Of a stretch of DNA of 64,000 nt, positions 53,906-64,000 are shown in pieces. Position 1 is the first letter of the stretch. Every line of letters begins with the position of its first letter. The notes under the pieces were generated by a model that was given only the letters and a program-made list of their open reading frames with translations, was not told where the DNA came from and made no database searches. A program made the position numbers and the translations under genes. The stretch is from Diabrotica undecimpunctata (lineage: Eukaryota > Arthropoda > Insecta > Coleoptera > Chrysomelidae), in assembly GCF_040954645.1 (NCBI RefSeq), contig NC_092807.1, forward strand, positions 77,392,021-77,456,020, written 5' to 3'.

Positions 53906-55215
53906 ATGAATTCAAACATGGAATCACACAATAGTTCTACAATACAAGACCATCAAAATCAAATAAACACATCACAGTCATACTCTTCGGCAGCGTCGAG
54001 AGTGCAATTTCCTTTAAAGTCCCAAGCAATTATCTTTAGTGCCTTAGAAAACACCAAACTTCAAGACTACCTTCTCCCACTTGGAAATATAATTTAACCG
54101 AAAAATATAATCTTCTCTTCTAGATTATCTAATAATCGTATATGTATGTATTTATCCAATAAACAAATAGTGGACGATTTTATGAATAATCATGGTCAAA
54201 TAGAAATACAATGTGAAATTGTCAGAGCAAGAAGGTTACGCCAGCGGAACGACTTGTGCTCTGCGGCGTATGTCCTTCAATACCGCACGACTTACTAATC
54301 AATGATTTACAAAAAATCGGCATAATTCCTGTCTCCTCCATGACCTTCGTCAAAATAAGTGCTTCTATGCTTGAGTACAATCACATCCTTAGTTTTCGAA
54401 GACAAATCTATATCAGTCCTCACAATCTAACACTACCAGAGTCATTTACTCTTGTTTTTGACAACACGACATATAGAATATTCATTTCTCAAGACAGTTT
54501 AGTTTGCTTTAGATGCAAGAAGCCAGGACACATCGCTTCACAGTGCTTCGAACCACTAGCTCAACTAAACCCCAACCAAACAATGAAGCATCGGTATCCA
54601 GCGCAACAAATATATCCTTGCAAGCTTTCAATGACACAAACCCTTCTCAGTGTGAACAAATGTCTATTTCTAATATCCCGGAGATACCCAACAAAGTAGA
54701 TGCATCAAATAAGGACAGTCACATAATTAATCAACCAAAAAGAAACTTTGATGAAATTATTTCACCTGAAGCAGATCCATCTTCAAAAGAATATAACATT
54801 TTTCCACCACCTAACGTCCAAGCAAAATCTAAAAAAAGCTAAAATTAGTTCAGCAAGCACTTCTGAATGCTCATTTTCTCTCTTACTTGACCCAGCTAAA
54901 AACTACATAGAAAATCACCCTCTACCTTTCCCTCTAAACGTTGATCAACTTAACATGCTCCTAATGAATATCACGGGGTCAACAGATCCTATAACTATAA
55001 TTCAAGAATATACCACAGACCTACCAGCTTTGTCCTATATGCTCAGTCAAGTTTATCCCCATTTAAAGGAAAGATCCATAAAACGTAAATTCACGTCCGT
55101 AAGGAAAAAAATCCATAATTGTCTTAACAGTAAGGCATCGGAAAGTGACACATCTCAGCCAACATTAAATTCAAGTCTCTACTTCAGTGGAATATTGATA
55201 AGAAGCAGATACTAG
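53906..55215 (+). pseudogene. LINE ORF1 (Gag-like) with CCHC knuckle, broken
   Basis: The start MNSNMESHNSSTIQDHQ is followed by YSSAASRVQFPLKSQAI. After a stop at 54095 and a frame change the protein continues from ~54250 (LCGVCPSIPHDLLINDLQKI, ILSFRRQIYI, FTLVFDNTTYRIF) into a zinc knuckle CFRCKKPGHIASQC near 54510. A Ser/Asn-rich tail continues in two further frames to ~55215. This layout is that of I/Jockey-group ORF1 RNA-binding proteins. Confidence 0.72.
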
Positions 55216-55666
55216 TGCGCGTAACGCTATCACCAATGACGCATCAGAAACAGAGTGTCGGAGTGTCGCAGGCGATCTAAAAGTTTATTTCAAAAATAAG
55301 GTGTTAAGTGCGTGGAATCGGGAGTGGAATGACTCTAGTTCGAAACTCAGAACCATCAAAAGTGATATTTTTTCATGGAAGTCCACAGCCAGAAATAGAA
55401 GATGCCAAACTATTATTACACGTCTACGACTTGGACACTGTAGGTATACTCATGCCTATCTCTTCTCAAATAGTGAACCTCCAAAATGCGAAACATGCAA
55501 TATAGTAGACAGTATAAAGCACTTCTTGATAGACTGTCCTAAATATGTAAATCAAAGACAGTCTTACAATTTGCCAAATAACCTGAAAGCACTCCTCAAC
55601 AAAAGTTTAGACCCGAATAATTTATTAGGTTACTTAAAATGTGTAAATATGTTACACACAATTTAA
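55210..55666 (+). pseudogene. LINE ORF2 C-terminal tail
   Basis: The end of an RNase H-like domain (ARNAITNDASET) leads into VLSAWNREWND, then IITRLRLGHCRYTHAYLF, CETCN and KHFLIDCPKY. This is the conserved CCHC-like tail after RNase H in I-type LINEs. The start is a deletion junction near 55200. Confidence 0.75.
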
Positions 55667-55849
55667 CTTAATTAATTGTTACAAATGTTCAATTGTTCAC
55701 AAATTGTAATTAATTGTTACAATGATTGATTGTTACAAATGTTAAATTTAATATTATTACAAATGTTACAGGAATGCCGCTAATAACCTTTGGGTGGATG
55801 CGACTTTGTTTCTTTAAATAAAAAAAAATCATTATTGTACGAAGCATTA

Positions 55850-56187
55850 CGAATAAGCGAGGCGGCTTTAGGAAAACGAGAGCATTCGTCTAGATACGGC
55901 TAGGATAGAGGATACGGCTAGAATAACATTCCAAAAGTAACAGTTAACAACCAAATTTTATTTCAAATTTTTAGTAAAAGGTATAAATAAAATACCCAAA
56001 CGGACTATATCACAAATACAGAAGTTTTCGGAATTTAAATTCCATCATCAGTGTAACAAAGTGTACATGCTATGAACCACTAAAATATATGGGTGAAAAC
56101 CCTTTAAATGTTATAAATTTACAAATATGTTACATTATATGTTATTAAAAATTAGGATGTTTAAGTTACCGTTGGAATTGGTAACAT
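55850..56187 (-). mobile_element. PLE terminal fragment cut at (TA)n
   Basis: The right end (AGGATGTTTAAGTTACC...TAACATGGCA, 56154-56187) resembles 38228-38260 in the split PLE, showing a related family. It carries a hammerhead-like motif and stops exactly at the (TA)n. No ORF. Confidence 0.6.
56017..56055 (-). ncRNA. Hammerhead-ribozyme-like motif
   Basis: Minus strand: TACA, CTGATGA, extra T, palindromic helix II GGAATTTAAATTCC, GAAAACTTC, TGTA. TACA pairs with TGTA as helix I. Helix III is weak. Confidence 0.5.

Positions 56188-56242
<55 letters not shown>
56188..56242. repeat. (TA)n microsatellite
   Basis: About 55 bp between a PLE fragment and a transposase relic. Confidence 0.95.
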
Positions 56243-56245
<3 letters not shown>

Positions 56246-56248
56246 AAT

Positions 56249-57525
56249 ATCTTCCTGCAAATTGTCCACCGCAAACATTTTTTCTTCTACTTTCTTGACG
56301 TGGTTCACATAATAATGCCACTGCTCTTTAGATACGCGTTGATAAGCTTCTTTTTTAACCTTTCTACCATTTTTTCTTTAAAATCGACGTTGTTTGAAGC
56401 CACATACCTTTTCACTTGACTCCAGACCATCTCATTCAGCTCGCAATGGTAAGGCCTCAGTCTCAAAATCTGAACGTCATATTTTTACGCAATTATTTTA
56501 ATTTTGTACTTGTGCTCGTCTCTAAATGAGGCCGCAGTATCCAGTAATTCACTTTTTAGGTAATCTTCCTCGAAGAAACTGTTCTTTTCGATTAGCCAAT
56601 CCTTGATTTGCCCTCTGTTCCACAATTTTTTCGCGGATCGCAATTTCGGATCCCGCAAATCAATTTTGCGGGAGTGGTATGACGCGTTATCCAAAACGAC
56701 AATGTTTTCTTTATCTTTCGGCAAGTTTGGAATTATCGTCTTCTCAAACCATTCTTCATATAGATCCCCGTCCATTTCGTAGTGGTAATCAGCGGTTCCC
56801 TTCTTGGCCAAGAAAGTTAATTAAACCCATGCCACAAAACCGGTTTCGCTTCCAGCATGAAGAAGAACGAACCGAGGACCTCTTAGTCCAAGAATCATCG
56901 ATATAAACAAGGTTTACATTATCCTTCTTCCTCAATGTTTTTATTTGTATGAGGTACTTGTGTCTCCAGGATATGATATCTTTTCTTTCCATCAGTATCG
57001 AATCTCGGTCTCTTTTACCATATTCAAATCCCATGTCATTTAGTAGCCTACGAAATGTGGGTTTTGAAAAAGTTGGTTCATCATCCTTCACTGTGTTCAT
57101 TATGCTGTCGACGGTTGGTGGTATGTTTTCAAAAAAAAAATCATGAACTCGTCACTCATCAATCGTGAATTGGACTGGAAACTGTTTTTCTTTCTTTTTT
57201 GTACCGGTTTTAGTTCGTCTTGCTGGGCCTATTCGCGGATGTCATAAATTTTGCGAATACTCACACCGCACATTTTCGAAACTTTTTCCACGGTAATAGT
57301 CAAACTGTCACCATTTTTTAAGTTCAGATGATAGTTCAATACATTTAACACCACACGTTTTACTTGCACACTAAGAGTCATTTCCTGTTTGAAATTCACG
57401 ACAGATACTGGCAACGGCTCCGTGATGTGGGTACTTTCATCCGCTTGCGAAAATGAAATAGAACTGAGCTTTTTCATAGTTTTTGCCGACAAGTTTTTGG
57501 TAATGGCCAGTACCCAAATCGACAA
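56249..57525 (-). pseudogene. IS630-related DDE transposase, several frame breaks
   Basis: DNA-binding region in 57525-57229 (VKRVVLNVLNYHLNLKNG, VSKMCGVSIRKIYDIRE) and 57100-56789 (TFRRLLNDMGFEYGKRD). The catalytic core starts with NLVYIDDSWT, continues with IVVLDNASYHSRK (second Asp, 56700) and a long insertion. It ends with RLRPYHCEL near 56450, where the expected NPxE that would carry the Glu is damaged. It is the second of three family members in the window. Confidence 0.75.
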
Positions 57526-58501
57526 AGAGACATGTTTGCGTGGACAATGAGGATTAAAACTGATTCGCTTCTCCTAATGACTTTATAAGTATCTTTATTT
57601 CCCCAAGAATGTGTTTACAATGGAAGCTATTGAAAATTGATAAATATAGATAAGCTATCGACAATGAGTTTTTGATATATTTTACTTTTTTTGGTAACTC
57701 TTTTATTTATACATCGATATGATTGAATCATGCTTTAGTTAAAACAATAATGATATAGTCTTATATACAACCGTAAGTAGATGAGTAAGAGGGGTACTGG
57801 ATCAGAGTAAGTACAAGAAGTGATCGACAATGACCAGAAGGTCGTAGGAACTGGTCGCTTATCTCTAGATCTCTTCTTTGTCGAAGAATTGTCACGTTAC
57901 CTGCCTCACCTGTCTCTTTGTGACCTTACCTGTCTCACCTGTGTGCAATTACCTATCCTGAAGAAGTGATCTACAATGACCAGAGGATAGCTGAGGAAGT
58001 TCAAGAAGCGATCGTCAATGATCAGAGGGTCGTAAGAACTCATTGCTTATCTCTAAATCTTTTCTTCTCTCCTTCTAATAGGTCACCCTGTATATCGAGT
58101 GCAAAATTTATCGCTTATCTTTCGATCTCCTTTTCTTTTCATTAAATTTGTACAGAGTGATAGAAATAAATTTTGTACTGAGACTTGGAAAATTTTAGGC
58201 GTTGGTGAGTTAAACAAAATAAATTTTTTGTGTACGGACTTGCTTAGCCTTATACAATCTATCTAGCCTAGACTAGCCTAGTCAGATTAGTCTCATGTGT
58301 ACTCTTGCAAATTGTAGAAAAATAACTTTTTTATTAAAATATATTATACTACTGATAAGATTTATTTTTATTATAATATAGCCAACCTTCAATAACCGAA
58401 AGATACTTTAAGGGGGTCAAAATTAATTAAGCTCACATATTTGAACATATTATACGTGAATTACTAGGTAATTTTCTAAAATATTTTGTATTATTTTTTA
58501 G
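57526..58501. other. Non-coding region with short diverged repeats
   Basis: Units with AGAAGTGATCGACAATGACC...GGTCGTAGGAACT occur at ~57809 and ~57988, with a shorter one at ~57962. CTACCTGTCTCACCTGT-type repeats lie between. TAGCCTAGACTAGCCTAG occurs near 58265. From ~58440 the sequence looks like an ordinary intron ending in TTTTTTAG. Confidence 0.45.
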
Positions 58502-58618
58502 TGCCTACGCGAAAATCAGTTGCCCACTGACATTTTTCTAAGTATACTTAGATTAACAGATAGCTGTGATGAATTAAAAAGTACCAAAGATTTAATATCT
58601 CTCGAAATACAAACTTTG
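58502..58618 (+). CDS. Putative host-gene exon A
   Basis: An acceptor TTATTTTTTAG ends at 58501 and a donor GTAGGT starts at 58619. The 117-bp exon is open in the frame CLRENQLPTDIFLSILRL, followed by TDSCDELKSTKDLISLE. It joins exon B in phase 0. The intron between (58619-58691, 73 bp) has a typical insect length. The protein looks helical and is not from any transposon I know; the gene is unidentified. Confidence 0.5.
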
Positions 58619-58691
58619 GTAGGTTAAATGATCTCTTTATATGTTCATCAAAAAGTAAATGATTTCTATTTTATTTTGCTTCAATTTTTAG

Positions 58692-58812
58692 AGATCTCGC
58701 GACTCTGGAAGAGAAAGTGATCTTGCTGTGAAACAGCAATTGAGTAGCTTATATTATGTTCAAAAATTAATAGATAGTAAATTATCAAAAATGGGAAATA
58801 CGGACAATTCAG
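58692..58812 (+). CDS. Putative host-gene exon B
   Basis: The acceptor CAATTTTTAG ends at 58691 and a donor GTAAAA follows TTCAG at 58812. The exon reads RSRDSGRESDLAVKQQL, then SSLYYVQKLIDSKLSKMG, with charged helical character. The next intron contains the (TA)n and the PLE insertions, so the following exon would lie beyond them, possibly outside the window. Confidence 0.5.
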
Positions 58813-58840
58813 GTAAAATTACTTTACATATTAATAATTC

Positions 58841-58841
<1 letters not shown>

Positions 58842-58921
<80 letters not shown>
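58842..58921. repeat. (TA)n microsatellite
   Basis: About 80 bp within the presumed intron, bordering the left PLE end. Confidence 0.95.
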
Positions 58922-58925
<4 letters not shown>

Positions 58926-59021
58926 AGTTGGGTATTATTGACTGACACGTTATGTAAAATAAAGTTTTATTTTGAGGTTGCAGTCATTAATAGGGCAGGA
59001 AAGTAAAACTCTTTGTTCGTT

Positions 59022-59060
59022 AATCAAGCTTTCGCAAAATTTATTTGCTTCTTCAGGATA
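59022..59060 (-). ncRNA. Hammerhead-ribozyme-like motif (left)
   Basis: Same core as at 31969. Helix I is shortened to ~3 pairs because the 3' strand reads GATTAACG. Confidence 0.5.
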
Positions 59061-59526
59061 TGCTAAAATATGATATCAGTAAATACAACGAAATTAGAAC
59101 TAAATAGCATTGTATAAAACTAGTATAAAAACTTACAACATGAGGTTAATCCATTAAATTTTCAAATTTACAAAACATTAAAACTTAGCTTATTAAAATT
59201 ATACAGTTATGTAAGTACAATATTCCAATTTGATTTAATTTTGTAAAAATTCATTGTGACATTGATTATGTTGATGTTTGATTTATGTCAGAAAGACACT
59301 CGTTTCTGTTTATTATATTTTTTGTTGTTGATAACTAGCTCTTGATTGTTATTATGGTTACGTACAAAGTGGCGCTAAATATGAATATTTAAATTTTTTG
59401 AAATTATAATATTTGTAGTCAGAAAATCTAATATTGGAAAATTATAGTATAGTAAGTTTTTATACTAGTTTTATACAATGCTATTTAGTTCTAATTTCGT
59501 TGTATTTACTGATATCATATTTTAGC

Positions 59527-59566
59527 ATATCCTGAAGAAGCAAATAAATTTTGCGAAAGCTTGATT
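59527..59566 (+). ncRNA. Hammerhead-ribozyme-like motif (right)
   Basis: CATATC, CTGAAGA, extra A, GCAAA/TTTGC, GAAA, GCTT, GATT on the plus strand. Helix I is ~3 pairs. Confidence 0.5.
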
Positions 59567-59624
59567 AACGAACAAAGAGTTTTACTTTCCTGCCCTTAAT
59601 GACTGCAACCTCAAAATAAAACTT

Positions 59625-59626
<2 letters not shown>

Positions 59627-59714
<88 letters not shown>
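59627..59714. repeat. (TA)n microsatellite
   Basis: About 88 bp between two PLE 3' ends facing each other. Confidence 0.95.
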
Positions 59715-59718
<4 letters not shown>

Positions 59719-59772
59719 AAAATATCGGGTATGTGGTCTATATTAAATAAAAAATCTTTGTTTTTTCTAAAG

Positions 59773-59811
59773 CTCAATATTTCGCCATTTATTTGATGGC
59801 TTCATCGGGAG
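59773..59811 (-). ncRNA. Hammerhead-ribozyme-like motif in PLE 3' region
   Basis: Minus strand: CTC, CCGATGA, extra A, helix II GCCAT/ATGGC, GAAA, TATT, GAG. CTC/GAG form a short helix I, and ATAT is a palindromic helix III. The core has C instead of T at its second position. Confidence 0.45.
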
Positions 59812-60126
59812 TAACTGTAAAAAACAAACATTTCAAAACACTGACGTACACTTAGATTTACAATACAGAAATTAAAAGATTATACACATAAATAAAATTG
59901 AAGACTAAAATAACATTATTGTTGATGAAACTGTACATTTAATAAAATGCATGTTAAAATTTAAAATATTTTTGAGCACGTTCGTTAACAATAAATAAGA
60001 TGGAACAAGTAAAAATTATTTCAAAATGCAAAAAATAACAATGTAAGAAAACATTAGAGGAATAGTATTTCTTTAATTAATCATTAAGGCTAGTTAGTAT
60101 GATTAATCATTAAGGTGAGTGTAGTT

Positions 60127-61911
60127 TTAAATTTTGTTTAATATATTGCAATATATGTTGCTTAATTGCCCCGTGTCTGTTTTATAATTTAAAGTTTGTT
60201 TATTTTTGTTAATGTGGTACATCTCCAAAAATAACCTACTTTTGTAATTTTCAGTCTGTGCCAAAATACGAGTATTATTGTAGTCTAACAGATGACCGGT
60301 GTTTTTGTAGTGTTCAACAACTGCGCAAGAATTTTTTCCTAAGCGGCAATCACTTTTATGCTGTGTGATACGTTGTTTTAGCCACTGCGATGTATGGCCA
60401 ATGTAGCTTTTTTCACATACTAGACACGGTATTTCATATACCACATTACTCCTATATAAGGTTGGTACTGGGTCTTTAATTTTAGAAAAAAGTTGTTTGC
60501 TATTTATGGTATTGTATTTAGCTATATTAATATTGGAAACATCTTTAAATATGGATACGACAGACTGGGTTAGACCGTTAATAAAGGGGAGTTTTTTGTA
60601 TTTGATTGACTCATTGTTAGAATCAAGGACAGGACCACCATAGAAATTACTGCTGCAAATGAGTTTTTTTAAAATATGTTTAGAATAGCCGTTGTTTCGA
60701 AAAATTTTGTAAATATGTCCAGATTTTTTTGTAACAAATTATCATCAACAATGGACATTACCCTGTTTTTCATACCCAATACTGTATTATAATTTTGACG
60801 AGTGGTGTGGTTTGAAAAGTAATTCATATACCTTCCCGATGCTGTTGGCTTTTGGTACCAATCCAATGTCAGAATATTGTCATTTGTTCTTATTACCTTT
60901 GTGTCTAAAAATGGTATACTAAAATCTGTCTCGGTTTCAATTGTGAACTGAAGATGTTCATTAAATGAATTAAAAATGTTTAATGTGGTATTGATGTGAT
61001 AAGATGGAACTGCACATATGATGTCATCGACATATTTATATATAAATGGTAATTCGAAAGGTAATTGTGTGATCACATTGTCTAAGAGATGATCAGTTAC
61101 AATAGTAGCAAGGATGGGACTAATCGGGTGTTCCAAAAATTTGGGAGTAAAATTTTTCATTGAAACTGAAATAAGTGTTGTTAAAAATGAACCTGAGAAT
61201 TAGTAAAAAATTACCTTTAGATAATGTCGTGTAGTCTTTTATAAGGTTCCAATTTGTTTCTATAATGTCCGTGACCATATTTAATGGAATGTTTGTAAAT
61301 AAAGAAACTACATCCAAAGAAATCAAAACATAATCTTTTGGTCACCGCATTCCCCTAACAGCATCGACAAACGTAAATGTGTCCTTAGAATTATAATTAT
61401 TGCGAGATTCAAAGGCATCATTTAATATATCAGCAAGAAATTTAGAAATGTTGTACGTAGTGGACTTTAAAGAACTTACAATAGGTCTGAGAGGAACGTC
61501 CAATTTATGGATTTTAGGCAAACAATAAAGTTTAGGAAAACATGAGTCATAGATTGTTAACTTTTTTGCAACTTGTTCAGTAAGTTGATGTTGGTTTTTT
61601 AATGTTTTTATTAAGTCATTATATTTTTTCTGTATCACTGTAGTAGGGTCTTTGTCCAAACGAATATATGTCGATCTGTCGTTTAACAACGTTAATGTTT
61701 TGTCGATATAATCCTGTTTGTTCATAGCTACCGTACATCCACCTTTGTCAGATTGTAAAATATATATGTCTGAATGCAACTTCAAATATTTTTGAACATA
61801 TTTAAACGTTTTGTTTAATGTTGTGGGGGGTTTAGATGTTGAATTGTGTAGATAATTAGTTACTACATTTGTTACTTGTGCCCTAAGTAGATCCTTGGAT
61901 TCAACTGTCAC
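60127..61911 (-). pseudogene. PLE reverse transcriptase plus GIY-YIG endonuclease, broken
   Basis: In order: LQSDKGGCTVAMNKQDYID and FPKLYCLPKIHKLDVPLRP (61911-61342). After a TGA at ~61340 come YVLISLDVVSLFTNIP (first Asp), then SPILATIV after a frameshift near 61130, and IYKYVDDIICAVP, an intact catalytic box. TETDFSIPFLDTKV follows. A break near 60665 precedes the nuclease VYEIPCLVCEKSYIGHTSQWL with TQHKSDC and AVVEHYKNTGH. One stop and two frameshifts disable it. Confidence 0.87.
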
Positions 61912-62094
61912 CTCAAATGATATTTTCTACATCTGCTAAAAAAATATGTAGTATATGTAAACTCTAATTTCACTATTTGGGAGAGTGAGTCATCATTTGA
62001 AGTCGTAGAAGTGGGGAAAGTCGTATGAGAATCCAGTGGCGTACACTCACTTTTATTTTAACGTTAATTATATTATATTGTTTAAATATTATTG

Positions 62095-62700
62095 TTCAAA
62101 ATAGGCCACAATATATTTATCTGCAGGTTTTTACTGAAGTTTCCATCTCTATATCCAAAGACCGTTTTCAAAGATATAAATTATAGTTATATTTATTTTA
62201 TTTGGTTATTATTTTATATTTATATATTCTTATATTATTTTCTTTTTTTTTTCTTAACTTTAAAAACGGTCTCTGTACTAGAGATCGAAACGTAAGTAAA
62301 ATAAACATGTAAATAGATGTATTGTGGCTTATTTCCAACATTCTCCCTAAAAATACGGAATGCCACAAGCAAAAATCCACAGAAAAATAAATATTGCTAT
62401 CATTTGTATATTTGAAAACGATCTCTTTATATAGAGATCGAAACGTCAGTAAATTAAACATTTCAATTAAATATATTGTTACTTATTCCCAACATTATTT
62501 CTAAATATACAGAACGGCAAGCAAAAAGCCATAGAAAAATAAATATTACTATCACTTGTATATTTGAAAACGATGTCTTTATATAGAGATCGAAAAATCA
62601 GTAAATTAAACCTATAAATAAATATTTTGTGGCTTATTCCATACAGTCTCCTAAAAATACAGAATGCCACAAACAAAAAGCTATAAAAAACAAGTAATTT
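62095..62700 (+). repeat. Tandem repeats with GATCTC...GAGATCGAAACGTC hairpins
   Basis: Three units begin near 62272, 62414 and 62576 (142 and 162 bp apart). Each has an inverted repeat around ACGATCTC/GAGATCGAAA, followed by CAGTAAATTAAAC and a body with CCACAAGCAAAAAGCC-like sequence. The hairpin plus GAAACGTC resembles helix II and the 3' core of a hammerhead, but the CTGAWGA box is degraded to TTGAAAA. No ORF. A further half unit may precede at 62095. Confidence 0.7.
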
Positions 62701-63128
62701 TGCAGAAAGCTTACTGATGCCACCAGGCTGTCGCGGAAGTTACGCTAAAACGTCTTTTGACGTGACCCGTCCTTAAAGAGTTACACAATGAAATTTTTTT
62801 AAAACAAATTTTAAGACAGTTTCCACACCACCCGAGAGGTATGTCTTGTGGCGCGTCACTTTTTTTTTAAATGGGTGTTCGCCAAGAGCCATATTATCCC
62901 ATTAAATAAAATAAACAAAACACTTAAACAGTATAAAACAAAACAAAATAAAATCCTATAAAATAAAATAAAATTCTATACACACAAAATAAAAATAATT
63001 TTGGATGTAACAAAACATTGTACTATTCTATTTAAACACAAACACTATACACACTTACTATGTTCTTCTCGTTTTTTTTTTTGTTTTTGGTTTTTTTATG
63101 CTGATGCCTACTAAACTATTAGAAAATA
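62701..63128. other. Transposon flank, no gene
   Basis: Contains AT-rich and poly(T) stretches and a short ACGTCTTTTGACGT palindrome near 62750. It probably includes the 3' end of the adjacent DDE transposon, but TIRs cannot be confirmed because the other end is outside the window. Confidence 0.35.
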
Positions 63129-64000
63129 TTATTCGCTGTCTAAATCTGAAGATGCAGTGCTGCTATCGCTGTCATTATCTTCACCTGGTGTAATTATAAT
63201 TGGCTCTAGTAAAACTTTGGCATGAGTGTCAAGTTCCCACATACGATATTCTTCTTTAATTATGTGGCCTATACATTTAGCCCATTTCTCTGGAGTTACA
63301 TGGATAATTGCTTGAATCAAAAGTTCCTTAACTTCGTTTAATTTGAGCGTTTTGTTATTGCGTGCTACTTTTCCTTTCACTTGCGCCCAGATAAGTTCAA
63401 CGGGATTAAGTTCGCAATGATAAGGTGGTAGACGTAGAACTTTGACACCATAATCTTTTGCAGTTTCATCCACAACATATTTAAGATTTTCACTTTTCCT
63501 TAACCGTGCAATGTCAAGTAGTTGAATTTTGAGCATTGATTCTTCGTATGCAATCCCCTTTTCTGTAAGCCATTCTTGAATTCTCCCTTTCCACCATGCC
63601 GTCGTCGGTAATTGTTCTAGTCTGCGGCTATGATATGGCGCATTGTCCATAACAACCACAGACCCAGATTCCAATTTTGGTAAGATTCTCTTAAACCAGC
63701 GCTCAAATACTTCGGAAGTCATTTCTTTATGATAATCACCTGTTTTTTTCGACTCAAATTGAAGCAAACCATCATCAAAGAACCCTGTATCACTTCCTAT
63801 ATGGGTGATGATTAAACGCCGTACCTTTCCTGATGGAGCTTTTAATCCTGTAGACCAGCCTTCTATAAATGCTTCGCGTTTACTTTTGACATTTAAATCT
63901 TGCCAAACTTTTCCAACTGTATGACCTTCGTTAATCCAGGTTTCATCCAAATAATATATTTTGCATCCAGTGCTGCGACTTTTTCGTATTTCTTCTAAAT
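63129..64000 (-). CDS. IS630/Tc1-related DDE transposase (partial at right edge)
   Basis: At least 290 open codons. The core has YLDETWINEGHT (first Asp), RLIITHIGSDTGF, KTGDYHKEMTSEVF, VVVMDNAPYHSRR (second Asp) and, after a ~90-residue insertion, RLPPYHCELNPVELIWAQ with the Glu. The C-terminus is acidic (DNDSDSSTASSDLDSE). The N-terminal DNA-binding domain lies outside the window. No break is visible, so this is the best-preserved of the three family members (34.4, 56.5, 63.1 kb). Confidence 0.85.
   Translation of the reverse strand, partial: LEEIRKSRSTGCKIYYLDETWINEGHTVGKVWQDLNVKSKREAFIEGWSTGLKAPSGKVRRLIITHIGSDTGFFDDGLLQFESKKTGDYHKEMTSEVFERWFKRILPKLESGSVVVMDNAPYHSRRLEQLPTTAWWKGRIQEWLTEKGIAYEESMLKIQLLDIARLRKSENLKYVVDETAKDYGVKVLRLPPYHCELNPVELIWAQVKGKVARNNKTLKLNEVKELLIQAIIHVTPEKWAKCIGHIIKEEYRMWELDTHAKVLLEPIIITPGEDNDSDSSTASSDLDSE

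Larger units (their letters stand above)
53870..55830 (+). mobile_element. Internally deleted I-type LINE
   Basis: An ORF1 with a CCHC knuckle (53906-~54840) is followed, within 0.5 kb, by the C-terminal end of ORF2. The endonuclease, reverse transcriptase and most of RNase H (~3 kb) are missing. The 3' end near 55830 is a short A-run. A deletion derivative of this kind could only move with help from a full-length relative. Confidence 0.72.
58922..59626. mobile_element. Inverted pair of PLE ends (same family as 31.9-34.3 kb)
   Basis: The left part (58922-59450) matches the 31.9-kb arm, including AAAGTTTTATTTTGAGG and the TTTATGTCAGAAAGACACTC segment. The right part (59455-59626) is the inverted outer end. 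Hammerhead-like motifs face outward at 59022-59060 (minus) and 59527-59566 (plus): CTGAAGA, extra A, GCAAA/TTTGC, GAAA, GCTT. No ORF. Confidence 0.72.
59715..61975 (-). mobile_element. Penelope-like element with RT and GIY-YIG domains
   Basis: A minus-strand ORF relic (61911-60127) is followed by a ~400-bp 3' region holding a hammerhead-like motif and ending at the (TA)n. The 5' limit is uncertain. It is a different family from the 38-49 kb PLE. Confidence 0.82.

Overview
This window is AT-rich eukaryotic DNA, most likely from an insect. It is built almost entirely from transposable elements of many classes, most of them nested or broken. There are long (TA)n tracts, spliced transposase and host exons, and Polinton, Penelope-like, Gypsy, BEL/Pao, RTE, I/CR1-type and Tc1/mariner elements. 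No prokaryotic gene organisation, rRNA or CRISPR is present. The species cannot be fixed from the sequence; the repeat mix suits an arthropod with a large genome.

Layout. 1-8.3 kb is the capsid-module half of a Polinton/Maverick (adintovirus-like) element. It holds an integrase cut by the window edge, a coiled-coil protein, a conserved acidic protein, a packaging ATPase, a pVI/core-like protein running into an adenovirus-type protease, minor and major capsid proteins and small ORFs. Several genes carry stops or frameshifts, and a LINE fragment with a 10-bp target duplication splits the protease. 8.9-9.8 kb is a G-rich and CCAAT/CRE-rich tandem repeat. 10.08-12.86 kb is a decayed RTE-type LINE with 14-bp target duplications. 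13.2-14.0 kb holds a split mariner-like relic. 15.0-17.6 kb is a Penelope-like element (PLE) with ~0.95 kb inverted arms. 17.7-23.0 kb is a minus-strand Gypsy element whose 3' coding end is a TARG1/OARD1-like macrodomain. 25-26.1 kb is a mariner-like element with TIRs, 26.1-30 kb a nearly intact PHD-finger LINE, and 30.3-31.4 kb a DD41D-spaced transposase. 31.8-38 kb is a mosaic of (TA)n tracts, inverted PLE ends, LTR-like blocks and a truncated DDE transposase.

38-49 kb is a four-level nest: a minus-strand PLE is split by a 5'-truncated RTE-like LINE, which is split by a Gypsy element, whose 3' LTR holds a tRNA-derived SINE. Each level is bounded by a target duplication. 49.3-52.3 kb is a pogo/jerky-type DNA transposon with an intact intron-containing transposase, inserted into a BEL/Pao integrase relic. 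53.9-55.8 kb is an internally deleted I-type LINE. 56-57.5 kb and 63.1-64 kb carry two more members of the long-spaced DDE family seen at 34.4 kb. 58.5-58.8 kb holds two short spliced exons that look like an ordinary host gene. 59.7-61.9 kb is another PLE with reverse transcriptase and GIY-YIG domains.

Two themes stand out. First, at least five different PLE ends carry hammerhead-ribozyme-like motifs (CTGAWGA, a hairpin, GAAA) whose flanks can pair as helix I; most lie close to (TA)n tracts. Second, the Gypsy element carries a macrodomain related to cellular terminal ADP-ribose hydrolases in the position usually occupied by env or an accessory ORF. Most elements here are dead. The pogo-type transposase and, apart from a small deletion in its reverse transcriptase, the 40.9-47.4 kb Gypsy element look youngest.
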